Assembly (NCBI GenBank): GCA_954871275.1
Contig: OX940975.1
Location: 50,805,047 to 50,869,046, forward strand
Origin: Leptopterna dolabrata
Taxonomy: Eukaryota > Arthropoda > Insecta > Hemiptera > Miridae
DNA length: 64,000 bases
Direction: 5' to 3'
Both the position numbers and the translations under genes were made by a program. Positions within the stretch are counted from its first letter, which is position 1. The number at the start of each line of letters is the position of its first letter. Below, piece after piece: positions 55,080-64,000 of the stretch. Below the pieces are notes generated by a model. It was not told the origin of the DNA. It ran no database searches and saw only the letters and a list, made by a program, of their open reading frames with translations.

Positions 55080-57680
55080 CCACCCTACCCCGGGGCCCCC
55101 GAACGCCCGCCTCATCAACGCCACAACTAGCACGTACATCAAAGGCACGATAACCCTCGTTCCCCCGGGTAACTCCATATGCACCGCCGCAACGAACGAG
55201 CCCCGTTTTCAGGCCCTCCTCGACGGATACACACCTTCCGACACGCCCTGCGACGCCCCAGTCGAACACCATATCGTCAAAAAAGGGCCCCCCAGCCATG
55301 CGAAACTTCGCCGGCTCTCTCCGGTCCTCTACGCACGGGCAAAGGCCCACTTCACCGAGCTACTCGCGGCTGGCATCGTCGAGCCATCCAAAGCCCCGTG
55401 GTCCAGCCCGTTACACATCGTCCCGAAACCAGATGGCGACATCCGCCCCGTCGGGGACTACCGAGAGCTCAACCGCCTCACCGTACCGGACCGCTACACC
55501 GTCCCGCATCTCCACGACTTCACAACTGCCCTTTACGGGACCACAGTATACAGTACGTTCGACCTCGCCCGCGCATTCTTCCACTGTAAGATAAGCGAAA
55601 AAGACATACCGAAAACTACCATCCTCACTCCCTTCGGCGCCTACCAATTCAAAAGAATGAATTTCGGCCTTCGAAACGCACCACAAACCTGGCAGCGCTA
55701 TATGGACCACGTCCTCCGAGACCTCCCCTTCGTCTACTGCTATTTGGACGACCTTCTGGTAGCTTCGAAAAACCCGCACGAGCACGAAGAACACGTCCGC
55801 GCCCTACTAACAACCCTAGCCAAATACGGCCTTCAAATAAACACCGCCAAATGCCAGCTCGCCCGCACATCGGTCAAATTCCTCGGACACAACGTATCGG
55901 CCAACGGAATCACTCCCCTACCTGAGCGGACGGCGCTGATCGCCAAATTCCCCCGCCCCCGGACACCGTACATGACCTACGGACATTCCTCGGCCTCATC
56001 AACTTTTACCACCGCGCCATCCCACGAGCTGCCGCTACTCTCCGACCACTAGTCGACATGATACCCCCGGACGCCCGTAAAAAAGATAAACGACAACTCA
56101 CCTGGGCTACCGACACCGCGGCCGCTTTCAACATGGCCAAACACCTCCTCGAAGCCTCCGTTACACTAGCGCACCCCCGCCCCACGCATCCGCTGGTCCT
56201 ACACACGGATTCGTCCGATTTCGCCGTCGGCGCCGCCCTCCACTTCCTTGACGGCACGCACCTCCGCCCACTGGGGTTCTTCTCCCGTTCGGAACTACAG
56301 CACATTCGACCGCGAACTGTTAGCAATATACCTAGCGATCGTCCACTTCCGCCAACAAATTGAAGGGCGCCCCCTCACGGTGTACACCGACCATAAGCCC
56401 CTCACAACGGCTCTCACCACGCAATCGAACACCGCCCCGCCGACGCGCCTCAGACACCTCCGTTTTATATCGGAGTTCATGACGGACATTCGATACGCCG
56501 AGGGGGCCACCAACATCGTCGCTGACTACTTGTCACGCCTACCGCCAACCGCAATCGCACACGACACACACGCCGTCGCCGACTACCGCACCCCCTTCAC
56601 TCTCCGTCAGCTAGCGGATGCCCAAGCCACCGACGAACACACGCCGAAAATGGACCTCACGCCACACACCATCCAAGGGCACGAAATATTGTGCGACACC
56701 ACCGACTCTGCGCCGCGCCCCTACATTCCGACGGCCCTACGCCTCCCCGTGTTCCGGTACATCCACGGAATGACACACCCCGGCATAAAGGCCACGACCG
56801 CACTCATCCGGGCCCGCTACTACTGGCCGAACATGACCTCCTCCATCCGCCTATTTACACGTGCCTGCCCGAGCTGCAACCGCACAAAAACCAATCGCCA
56901 TATCAGGGCCCGGCTCGGCACATTCCCCGACTCAACGCCGCTATTACATCTCCACATAGACCTCTTCGGACCCCTACCACCCTCCGCAACCAAGAAGTAC
57001 GTCCTGTCGATGATAAACAGGGCCACCGGATGGTTTGAATGTGCCCCCCTCTCCTCAATTTCAGCGGAAACTATAATTACGGCCCTACACACGACCTGGA
57101 TAGCACGCTACAGCTCCCCCGCGCACCTAACGACGGACCAGGGGCCGCAGTTCACGTCCGCCGCTTTCCACGCATTCTGCACATCGATAGGTACCGAAAT
57201 ACACCACACCAACACCTACCACCCGCAAGCCTCCACGTCCTAAAAGACGCTATCATCACGACGTCCACATCCCGCACCTGGGCGGCAGATCTCAGCGGCC
57301 TCCTCCTCGGCCCCCGCAACCGCCCGGGCCCGGATGGCTACTCGCCCGCAAAGCGTCTCTTCTCCGCCACCCCACGCCTCCTGGGTGACCTATTCACGCA
57401 GCCGCCCCCGACAGCCGTCCCCCTACGCACGCACGACATGTACCGCCACTTCGCCCACTCTTACCTGCCAACAACACTCAACCGAGCAACGCACACGTAC
57501 GTCCGCGTAGATACCAAGGTGACTCCACGACGCCGTCGGTATCCATTGACCGATGCAAGCCGGCCCCCTCCCCCTCGATTGCAACAGGCCCAGAACCGCA
57601 ACCGTCGCCCGCACCACAAAAACACTGCACGGCGAGCCTCGCCCGCCACATCTACCGCCGGGACGCACCCTCGGCGCACG
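55080..57680 (+). pseudogene. Gypsy pol (RT, RNase H, integrase), frameshifted and deleted
   Basis: RT: GIVEPSKAPWSSPLHIVPK, DIRPVGDYRELNRLTVPDRY, YSTFDLARAFFHCKI, FKRMNFGLRNAPQTWQRYMD and YCYLDDLLVAS (YLDD near 55,740). After a shift near 55,965: LRTFLGLINFYHRAIP. RNase H: LHTDSSDFAVGAALHF, then after a shift near 56,290 YSTFDRELLAIYLAIVHFR and YTDHKPLTTAL. Integrase: H2C2 zinc finger (IHGMTHPGIK...CPSCNRTK), first Asp (LHIDLFGPLPP), second Asp (TTDQGPQFTS), then TYHPQA. There the NG.(V/A)ER segment with the catalytic Glu is deleted, and the frame resumes VLKDAIIT in another phase. Clade within Gypsy not assigned. Confidence 0.88.
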
Positions 57681-57689
57681 CCACCGCGT

Positions 57690-58310
57690 ATAAATTACAC
57701 TACTTCAATATTACTTATAAATTACGCTAATTAAATATTATCCATAAATTACGCTACTTAAATATTTAGTCTAGTGTCATCCATAAATGAGACTACTTAA
57801 ATATTAATTTACACTACTTATATATTACTTAAATAATACTTATAAATTATATCCATAAGATACTATTGGGAGCACCGAAATAAATTACATTACTTAAATA
57901 TTTAGTCTAGTGTCATCCGTTACTTAAATACCTATTAAAATTAAATTACAATACTTAAATATTGAATAACACTACTTAAATATTACTTGAATGCTTCTTA
58001 TAAATTACACTAATTAAATATTATCCATAAATTGCACTACTTAAAAAAAATCACTACTTGAATATTTAGTAGATACAATAAATTAAGAGCACCGAAATAA
58101 ATTACACTACTTAAATGTTTATTACAGTGTCATCCATAAATTACAATACTTGAATATTAAATGACACTACTTGAATATTACTTATAATTACACTACTTAA
58201 ATATTATCCATAAATTACACTACTTATATTACTTAAAATTTATTAAACTACTTAAATATTATCCATAAATTACACTGCTTAAATAAATTGCACTAATTAA
58301 ATATTTAGAA
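57690..58310. repeat. AT-rich minisatellite, right part
   Basis: The same units as 53740-54047 appear here, including TTTAGTCTAGTGTCATCC and GAGCACCGAAATAAATTAC, over about 620 bases. The phrase next to the Gypsy 5' LTR (CATCCATAAATGAGACTACT) recurs at 57779-57798, so it is part of the repeat rather than a clean target-site duplication. Confidence 0.85.
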
Positions 58311-58404
58311 ACAGAGTTGCCTATAAACGAATTTCAAAAATTCATGTTCTGAAAATTTAGGACCCATTGCAGTAGCTTCATTTTCTTTGCAAATTCACTA
58401 AAAC
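58311..58404 (-). mobile_element. Helentron-like element, 5' end fragment (copy 3)
   Basis: Its reverse complement reads GTTTTAGTGAATTTGCAAAG, AAAATGAAGCTACTGCAATG and CAGAACATGAATTTTTGAAA, matching the first ~90 bases of the copies at 47395 and 61056. The rest is missing, and the cut lies at the minisatellite. Confidence 0.7.
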
Positions 58405-59832
58405 AATGGGGAAATTCCAAGTGGTAAAGTTTTTAATAGGCACCTATGTAGGAACTGGGCAGTTTATGTACAACACCATCTGTGATGTTGCTCTCTGGGT
58501 GAGGTTGATCTAGCCCTCTTGGCTACTAGAAACCACTTCTTATTATAATCGCATATAGCGTCTATATTTTCAAGTTTCAACATAACTGGGCCTCCCTCTC
58601 GTCTCCTTCTGATTACTCATATTACGTTACACTAAGCGCTATGTGCCCTTGGGTATTTAATTTTATCCAGTGTTTCGGTTCTTCAGTATAAAATAATATT
58701 CTAAAACTGAAATAGAACTTGACTGATTGCATTTGTATTGATATACATGTAAAGGGCATCAAGCATCAGTACTCCTGTATTGTATGAACAGACGTTACAC
58801 GTTTGTAAAACATTATGGTGTCTCATGATATTTAGTAAAGTTACGTGCCGGGATGGAAAACATAAATAGGAAAAGTTAAATTTACTACACACAACATCAT
58901 CTCCTCGGAAAAGCGCAATAATAGCATATTTTATGGAAAACGGTGTCACATTACTTTACCGCCGCTCCTCTTTATACCCTATCAAAATGTAATTCGAGGC
59001 CGCAAGGCTCCATGTATGGCCGTATATAGATTGTCTGTTGAATGTGTATAGGTTTATGTCCATATAAGGAGGGCCATGGCGAGTATACTGGGGAGGGAAC
59101 GTTCCATATTCAAGCCCACGCCGGTTTTCAGGGCGAGAGCTAGGAAAACGCGGATGTGATGGGGCGGTGGATGGGATGAGGGATTCAGGTGAGTTTGTGG
59201 ATGAGAAGAGTAGGTACGTGGTGGTAGTAGCGGTGGTGGTGTCGGTGGAGGAAGAGAGGGTTCTCTTTGAGCAATTTACTCCGAGCTCCGATTTACACAA
59301 CTTTAATAAACACCCAAACCGGGTCCAGCCCCTCAATTTCGTTTTTCAAAGTGTTCGTCTCCTCACAAAGGGAACCCCCCCCCCCCCCATCTCATTCCTT
59401 CGTCCTCCGTTGCTTTTTATGCTATGAGATTGGATGAGGTAAATTGCGTAGAGGAAGAAGAGGCGGGATGAAGGGAAGATCTCTCTTGAACCTTTCCCTG
59501 GGCTTTAAACGCCATAACAAAGCACCCCGAACAAATAGTGGGCATTATTCTTCATGCAATGACTCAATTTTTTATAGATGGTTCTTTTATCACATCCTTT
59601 TTGCTTCACCTTGTCCCCATTATATTGGATATGCTGAAGTAACAAATCGCCCTCCCACCTGTTTTCATCCTCCCACTCCAAAGACAGAGAACCAATTTTT
59701 TAAGGTTTGTTTGAAAAAAAAAACCAACAAACAAAATGGACGTTGATTAATTTCCATCGAGAACACCATTGCCTATACACCTCCGGTTCGGATCCAAACC
59801 AAAACACGCTTTGTTCGAAGAAGAAAAAGTTC
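58405..59832. other. Intergenic, no gene supported
   Basis: Short frames only. A 14-base C run lies at 59375-59388. The Val-rich plus-strand frame at 59,167-59,427 comes from a GGTGGTAGTAGCGGTGGTGG low-complexity stretch. Confidence 0.5.
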
Positions 59833-61056
59833 CAGTCATACAGCATGGTTATAATAGCAAATTTTCAAAGAAATATTCGTGCAATTGTGTAAAAAGATGA
59901 TATAGCGAGAAACCATACCACTTTTCATAAAATTATATAATTTTTTTCGTAATTTTAGCAATTTTTACCGATTTTTGACATGGATATGTCTTATGGCTGG
60001 GGGTCACTCCAAAATTTGCGTGATACAAAAAAAGTGAAGTTTTTTGGCGCAATTCCCGTGGTGGTAGAGACTTGAAATTTGGCATGTCACCTCCTTAGGA
60101 CTTACACTTTAAGCAGCATAGGGCCGGGATCAGCTGAGTGGCTCCTGAAGCTAATTTCTATGCTATTCACTGTATGAAGCTGTAATTTGGTAGGTAGCCT
60201 CCTTAGGACTTACACTTTAAGAAGCATAGGGCCGGGATCAGCTGAGTGGCTCCTGAAGCTAATTTCTATGCTATTCACTGTATGAAGCTGTAATTTGGTA
60301 GGTAGCCTCCTTAGGACTTACACTTTAAGCAGCATAGGGCCGGGATAAGCTGAGTGGCTCGTAAAGCTTATTTCTATGCTATTCACGCTTTGAAGCTGTA
60401 ATTTGGTAGGTAGCCTCCTTAGGACTTTAACTTGACGCTGCCCAGGCCCCAGATCAGCTCAGTGGCACCTAAAGCTAATTTCTATGCTATTCACTCTATG
60501 CAAATTACTTAATTTCTCCCTTACCCCCTTTCCCCCTTTTGGGAAAATATTTTTATCATCGAACTCCAACACAATAATTTCAGGTCAATTAATGTTGATT
60601 TTAGCCCTTAATACCATTTTTGACCCCCAAAAATCCAAATTTGACCCCTATTATGTATGAAAAACAAGTTAAATGGTATTTTTCTGTCTTTACTCACTCT
60701 TCCATACCACTTTCAATGATTTTATATCAACTGTTCGCAATTCTAGCCGTTTTTACCGATTTTTGACCCCTGAAAACTCAAATTTGGCCCGTTAGAACTA
60801 TTTTCGAAATTAGCTCATCTTCGAACTCATCTTTTTATTTGGGAATACGAACGTTTTGGAGAAATTTTGAATTTTATCATGCAACAAGGACAGATATTGT
60901 TTGGAGTGACACATAAACTGCTAAAACTGTTAAAAAATCTAGGGATGAATTCAGGATGCTCTGAAACGAATTTTCCTATAAATAATTTTCCAAAATTCAT
61001 GTTCTGAAAGTTTTGGACCTATTGCAATATTGAAATTTTCCTCGAAAATTCGCTAA
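59833..61056 (-). mobile_element. Helentron-like non-autonomous element carrying 108-bp satellite (copy 2)
   Basis: Read on the minus strand, the 5' end is TTTAGCGAATTTTCGAGG at 61056. The 3' subterminal repeat and hairpin (reading plus: CAGTCATACAGCATGG, then AGCAAATTTTCAAAGAAATA) lie at 59833-59880. Both ends match copy 1 at 47395-48339 over tens of bases, as does an inner block (AGTTTATGTGTCACTCC reversed). The interior holds 3.8 units of the 108-bp satellite plus flanking modules absent from copy 1. The tract ATTTTTACCGATTTTTGAC occurs on both sides of the satellite unit (59,962 and 60,750), possibly marking how the array was added. No helicase is encoded. Confidence 0.72.
60090..60500 (-). 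repeat. 108-bp satellite, 3.8 units, inside Helentron-like copy 2
   Basis: CCTCCTTAGGACT recurs at 60090, 60198, 60306 and 60414, exactly 108 apart. The units are the reverse complement of the intron 2 satellite (GGATCAGCTGAGTGGCTCCT, AAGCTAATTTCTATGCTATT). The first three units share a variant (CTTACACTTTAAGCAGCATA) in place of CTTTAACTTGACGCTGCCCA. The last unit has the 4805-6080 array's version, so this array is a boundary between two subfamilies. Confidence 0.92.
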
Positions 61057-61477
61057 ACCCCAATTCTTCCACTGCGGTTCATTATTTTCTGTATTTATAG
61101 AAAACCTCTATGTCAATATCACAGTTTTACACATGGCACAAATTATTAGAAACGACGTTTTTCAAGGAAAAGTTTGCCCATGTGCAGACGAAACTTAGGT
61201 GACTTAGGGCCGGTTTGTGGGTCGCAAATAACAGCCAGTTAGGGGAGATTTAACCAGCAGTAAGAACAAAATGGCAGTGTTTATCTACCCTCAGTTAAGG
61301 GCATACTGAAGTGTACATTTATCTGATCTGAGGACGGCCGGATAAAAATTTCAACTGAGGTTTAGTGAGTTCATCCAGGGCTTTCTAACCGCAGAAAGTG
61401 ATCCGTTTCATGCAATTCCAGTTTTTTCTGCGACTTTGTGACATTCTTTGACAGTATTATGGATACCATAGATTGTT

Positions 61478-62038
61478 GACATGGATATGTCTTATGGCTG
61501 GGGGTCATTCCAAAAGTTGCGAGATAAAAAAATGTGACGTTTTTTGGCGCAATTCCCGTGGGGGTAGAAACTTGAAATTTGGCATGTCGCCTCCTTAGGA
61601 CTTACACTTTAAGCAACCGGGATCATCTGAGTGGCTCCTGAAGCTAATTTCTATGCTATTCACTGCATGAAGCTGTAATTTGGTAGGTAGCCTCCTTAGG
61701 CCCCTTTCACACGGGGAGCCGCACGGCTCGCGCTCGCGAGCAGGAGGAAGGCGCGTGAGAATGAAATGCATTGAGTGCAATGGAGCTTTCACATGGGGAG
61801 CGAGAGCTTTTAGGCCTGGCGAGCCGCGAGTGGCACTTCGAGCCACGCGCCTCCGGCTATTCCATGAAATGCAAAGGGGAGGATGCGGGTATTCACACGA
61901 AGTGCTAATTTCTATGCTATTCACACTATGAAGCTGTAATTTGGTATGTAGCCTCCTTAGGACTTTAACTTGACACTGCCTACGCCCCGGATCAGCTGAG
62001 TTGCTCCTACAGATAATTTCTATGCTATTCACTCTATG
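61478..62038 (-). repeat. Second satellite-bearing unit, with a GC-rich insertion
   Basis: The module GACATGGATATGTCTTATGG, GGCGCAATTCCCGTGG, ACTTGAAATTTGGCATGTC that precedes the satellite at 59,978 is repeated here, followed by satellite units beginning at 61590, 61691 and 61952. Most of the 61691 unit is replaced by a 203-base GC-rich block (61701-61903) with two TTTCACA(C/T)GGGGAGC copies. The unit ends TTCACTCTATG at 62038, where an insertion starts. It is a sister copy of 59,978-60,500. Confidence 0.85.
61701..61903. mobile_element. GC-rich short insertion with TTTCACA(C/T)GGGGAGC motifs
   Basis: CCCCTTTCACACGGGGAGCC begins the block. A second TTTCACATGGGGAGCGAG lies in the middle, and ATTCACACGAAG ends it. 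Self-complementary GCTCGCG/CGCGAGC runs are near 61,725-61,740. It looks like a small non-autonomous element inside a satellite unit. No ORF with meaning was found. Confidence 0.5.
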
Positions 62039-62173
62039 AAGAAATTATTGAATATGTTGCTAAAGACACTTACTCAGGACATCATAACGCTGAACAACTT
62101 GCTAGTGCTCGAAGTAAAGTGCACAAGCTGAAACCTGATGAGACTGGTGGTGTTTGGAAAACCAAGAATTAAA
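62039..62173 (+). pseudogene. Coding-like fragment, unidentified
   Basis: From the insertion edge the frame EEIIEYVAKDTYSGHHNAEQ, LASARSKVHKLKPDETGGVW, KTKN and stop is open for about 44 codons. It reads like a real protein end (balanced composition, charged C-terminus), but I do not recognise a family. It starts exactly at the insertion boundary, so its N-terminus is missing. Confidence 0.35.
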
Positions 62174-63310
62174 TCAGCAACAACTCACCTGTTATCAGTC
62201 ACATTCAGACTACATCAATCAAATCCATCTTTTCACTCAACACCTTCAACCCCATACCTACACCTATTTTCCACCATATCCTCATAATCTACTGATCACT
62301 ACAGTCGTACTACATTCAAGCACCATTTTAATAGAACATTTGTACCTCCAAATTATATCAATAAGCCAGCCATCCCAATCAGTATTATTTCTTACTTCCA
62401 CTCATATCTCCAGGGCACAGTAATGCCAACTAATCAGGGGCAAATTTACGTAAAACCCTTATTGTTTTCATGCTATTATTTGTTATTCACTGTGATTATT
62501 ATAATTCCTATTATTAATAATATTCTTGATTCTGTGTTCTATTTCTAAATATAACTGTTTGTGAGTGAATTTGTGAAAGTCTGTGTGCGTGTGTGGCATC
62601 ATATCTACCTCATCCTACATCACTGATCACTTACCAGTCAGCATTCCCAGAAGCTTCAACCGTTTTCCAAGTACCTGAATAATAATGCAGTAACATCCGT
62701 GCAATATTCACCATCTACTGCTTCCTTCTGATCTCAAATCATCAAGACCGTCCTGTTTTATGTGAAGAAAGTTCTTGCCTGGATAATACCGCTACTCTGG
62801 ATTGGACTTACCAGCCTACTTACCTGTGATCTACCACCTGCATGCTGGATCTCCAGCTCTGAATCTTGTGGTGAGATCTTTCCTTATTTAAATATTATTT
62901 TCATCTTGATCTCATGCGGCATCATCGTTGAATCTGTTCCTCTACCTACATCTGTTCCCCACTCACTTGCACCTTGGGCCTACATTTAAAGTCATCAGCT
63001 AGTCACACCACCACATAGGTACCTACCTAAGAACTATTTATGAGAATCCACGTTATTGCTGCTATTAGTGCTAGTGCTGTTATTTATTAATTATTATCTT
63101 TCTGTTAAATTCTAGTGGCCACTCAATAGGTAAAACATTCTAGTCACAAATCACAGGTTACCTCATTCACTAATAATAAACTATGTGAAACCACTTTACT
63201 GAACCTTTATCAGCATCTAGTCATTGGTTATTTAGTGTATTACGATCCCAATCTTATTTGAAATACAGTCCACTTATTTACGTACCTACCTATTTAATCT
63301 TTAGCAACCT
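62174..63310. other. Non-coding stretch inside the insertion
   Basis: AT-rich and C-rich simple text (CATCTTTTCACTCAACACC and similar) with no coding resemblance on either strand. Confidence 0.45.
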
Positions 63311-63319
63311 TGGTGCCTA

Positions 63320-63514
63320 TTTGCATTGCAGCCAGACAGTAGGTAGGTGCAGGGATTTGCAAACAGGCGGTTTACCATATATGTTGAAGCTTCTCATTGG
63401 GAAACCATATATGATTATGGCAAATGTTGACGTACTTGACGGATTCGTTAATGGCGCAACTGGAAGCCTACGTTATATAGAAAGGGATACAGAAAGTAGG
63501 ATCAAGCGACTGTG
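63320..63514 (+). pseudogene. PIF1-like helicase fragment (Helitron/Helentron or PIF1 family)
   Basis: The frame reads RCRDLQTGGLPYMLKLLIGK, PYMIMANVDVLDGFVNGATG, SLRYIERDTESRIKRLWF. TGGLP..L.L..G.P.M...N(I/V)DV.DG.VNGA.G.L..I is the conserved C-terminal region of PIF1-like superfamily 1B helicases, common in Helitron-type transposons and in expanded invertebrate PIF1 families. It is cut on the right at the target-site duplication. Upstream Walker motifs are missing. Given the Helentron-like elements next door, a Helentron source is plausible but unproven. Confidence 0.6.
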
Positions 63515-63528
63515 GTTTTCACTCTATG

Positions 63529-64000
63529 CAAATTACTTAATTTCTCCTTACTGCGAAAAACAGACATATCCATGATCAGATGTTTTTCCCAATATTGTAT
63601 TATTCCCATAGCAGCGACAAAGAGTCGACCTGGGTGTTACGTACTTTTTACGACAAATTTATTAGTGAATTTTGTCAAATGAATAGATATCAAAACCCAA
63701 AAATAGTTTGGCAGCTGTTCTGACGGCCGAGCCTAAAAACTGCTGTTTCGCATCGTTGAAATACGTTAAGGTAGGTATCTCACTACGTTGAAAGTTGAGA
63801 AACATGAAGGCCGAAAGTTCAGAACATGGGAAATCTTTATCTTTGGTAATCTTTTGAAACGACAACTACAGTACGATCCTTTGTCATTTGGCCACTATCT
63901 TTGACGGCCAAACTACAGACCCTACTTTTCAAATAATCGAATTATAGGAGTATCCATGCTCTAACCAACAGTTCTGTAACAGTCAGTTAAGTTGGAATTG
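63529..64000. other. Right flank of the satellite unit, then unassigned sequence
   Basis: The first ~16 bases match 60501-60516. Then ACAGACATATCCATGATCAG resembles the reversed GACATGGATATGTC module. The rest to the window end has no recognisable gene. Confidence 0.4.

Larger units (their letters stand above)
54048..57686 (+). mobile_element. Gypsy-type LTR retrotransposon, 3'-truncated, inside an AT-rich minisatellite
   Basis: 5' LTR, primer-binding site, gag and pol lie in order on the plus strand. The pol region breaks off at about 57686 straight into the minisatellite, with no 3' LTR. The element is strongly GC-rich, unlike its AT-rich host site, so the edges are easy to see. Protease is deleted, the integrase has lost its catalytic Glu region, and several frameshifts are present: a dead copy. 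Confidence 0.88.
62039..63517 (+). mobile_element. TSD-flanked insertion ending in a PIF1-like helicase fragment
   Basis: TTCACTCTATG occurs at 62028-62038 and 63518-63528. In the sister copy it occurs once (60490-60500) and is followed by the same CAAATTACTTAATTTCTCC that follows the right copy here. So about 1.48 kb was inserted with an 11-base duplication. The insert starts with a short open frame, passes through 1.1 kb of non-coding AT-rich sequence, and ends inside helicase coding. It has no poly(A) and no inverted repeats, so the mechanism is unclear. Confidence 0.75.

Noticed and set aside
59167..59427. Val-rich ORF
   Set aside because: Produced by a GGTGGTGG low-complexity stretch. 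No domain.
1..64000. tRNA or rRNA genes
   Set aside because: I looked for A/B-box and T-arm patterns and for conserved rRNA words and saw nothing convincing.

Overview
This is a piece of a eukaryotic nuclear genome, almost certainly from an arthropod and probably an insect. The evidence is a host gene in small phase-matched exons separated by long introns, an AT-rich background, and a mixed load of insect-type mobile elements (Jockey, RTE-like and RLE-type non-LTR elements, Copia, Gypsy, hAT, MULE and Helentron-like elements). There are no bacterial-style operons, tRNA or rRNA genes, or CRISPR arrays. I cannot name the species.

Bases 1-17,762 (+ strand) hold the 3' end of one host gene. Five exons (1358-1479, 2123-2273, 9234-9345, 12350-12445, 16019-16119) splice in phase into a 193-residue C-terminus of an hnRNP L / Drosophila 'smooth' orthologue: second half of RRM3, linker, RRM4 and stop codon. 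A 3' UTR follows, with poly(A) signals at 16334 and 17757. The introns are full of repeats: a 108-bp satellite array (4805-6080), an inverted-repeat-flanked copy of an unclassified ~1.1 kb repeat called family A here, a non-LTR retrotransposon tail (7030-7735), and a long CAGA/CATA microsatellite (11441-12030).

Bases 17,763-41,000 hold no host gene that I can support. They contain a 5'-truncated RTE-like insertion with a 13-bp target-site duplication (TSD; 23126-24771), two fragments of an RLE-type non-LTR element (29335-30300 and 32820-33290), a DNA transposon with ~325-bp terminal inverted repeats and a broken transposase gene (30276-32697), a MULE remnant with repeated subterminal motifs (35140-35935), and an iteron-rich TIR element flanked by TA (37546-39311).

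Bases 42,340-52,240 are one nested stack. A family A copy in minus orientation was split by a Jockey element (42547-48528; TSD GAGTTAAAT) and by a Copia element (48727-51513; flanking ATGATT). The Jockey copy was in turn invaded by an hAT-type MITE (TSD CAAGTCGG), a short dispersed repeat, and a Helentron-like element carrying tandem repeats. The Copia copy is scrambled inside: its integrase/RT block is inverted and flanked by two direct copies of its RNase H region.

Bases 53,700-64,000 hold a GC-rich, decayed Gypsy element inside an AT-rich minisatellite, then two more Helentron-like pieces. One of these contains the same 108-bp satellite as intron 2, 55 kb away. A further satellite-bearing copy is interrupted by a TSD-flanked insertion that ends in a PIF1-like helicase fragment. 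The most interesting theme is the association of Helentron-like ends with satellite arrays, together with several non-autonomous elements that carry many copies of a short motif near their ends.
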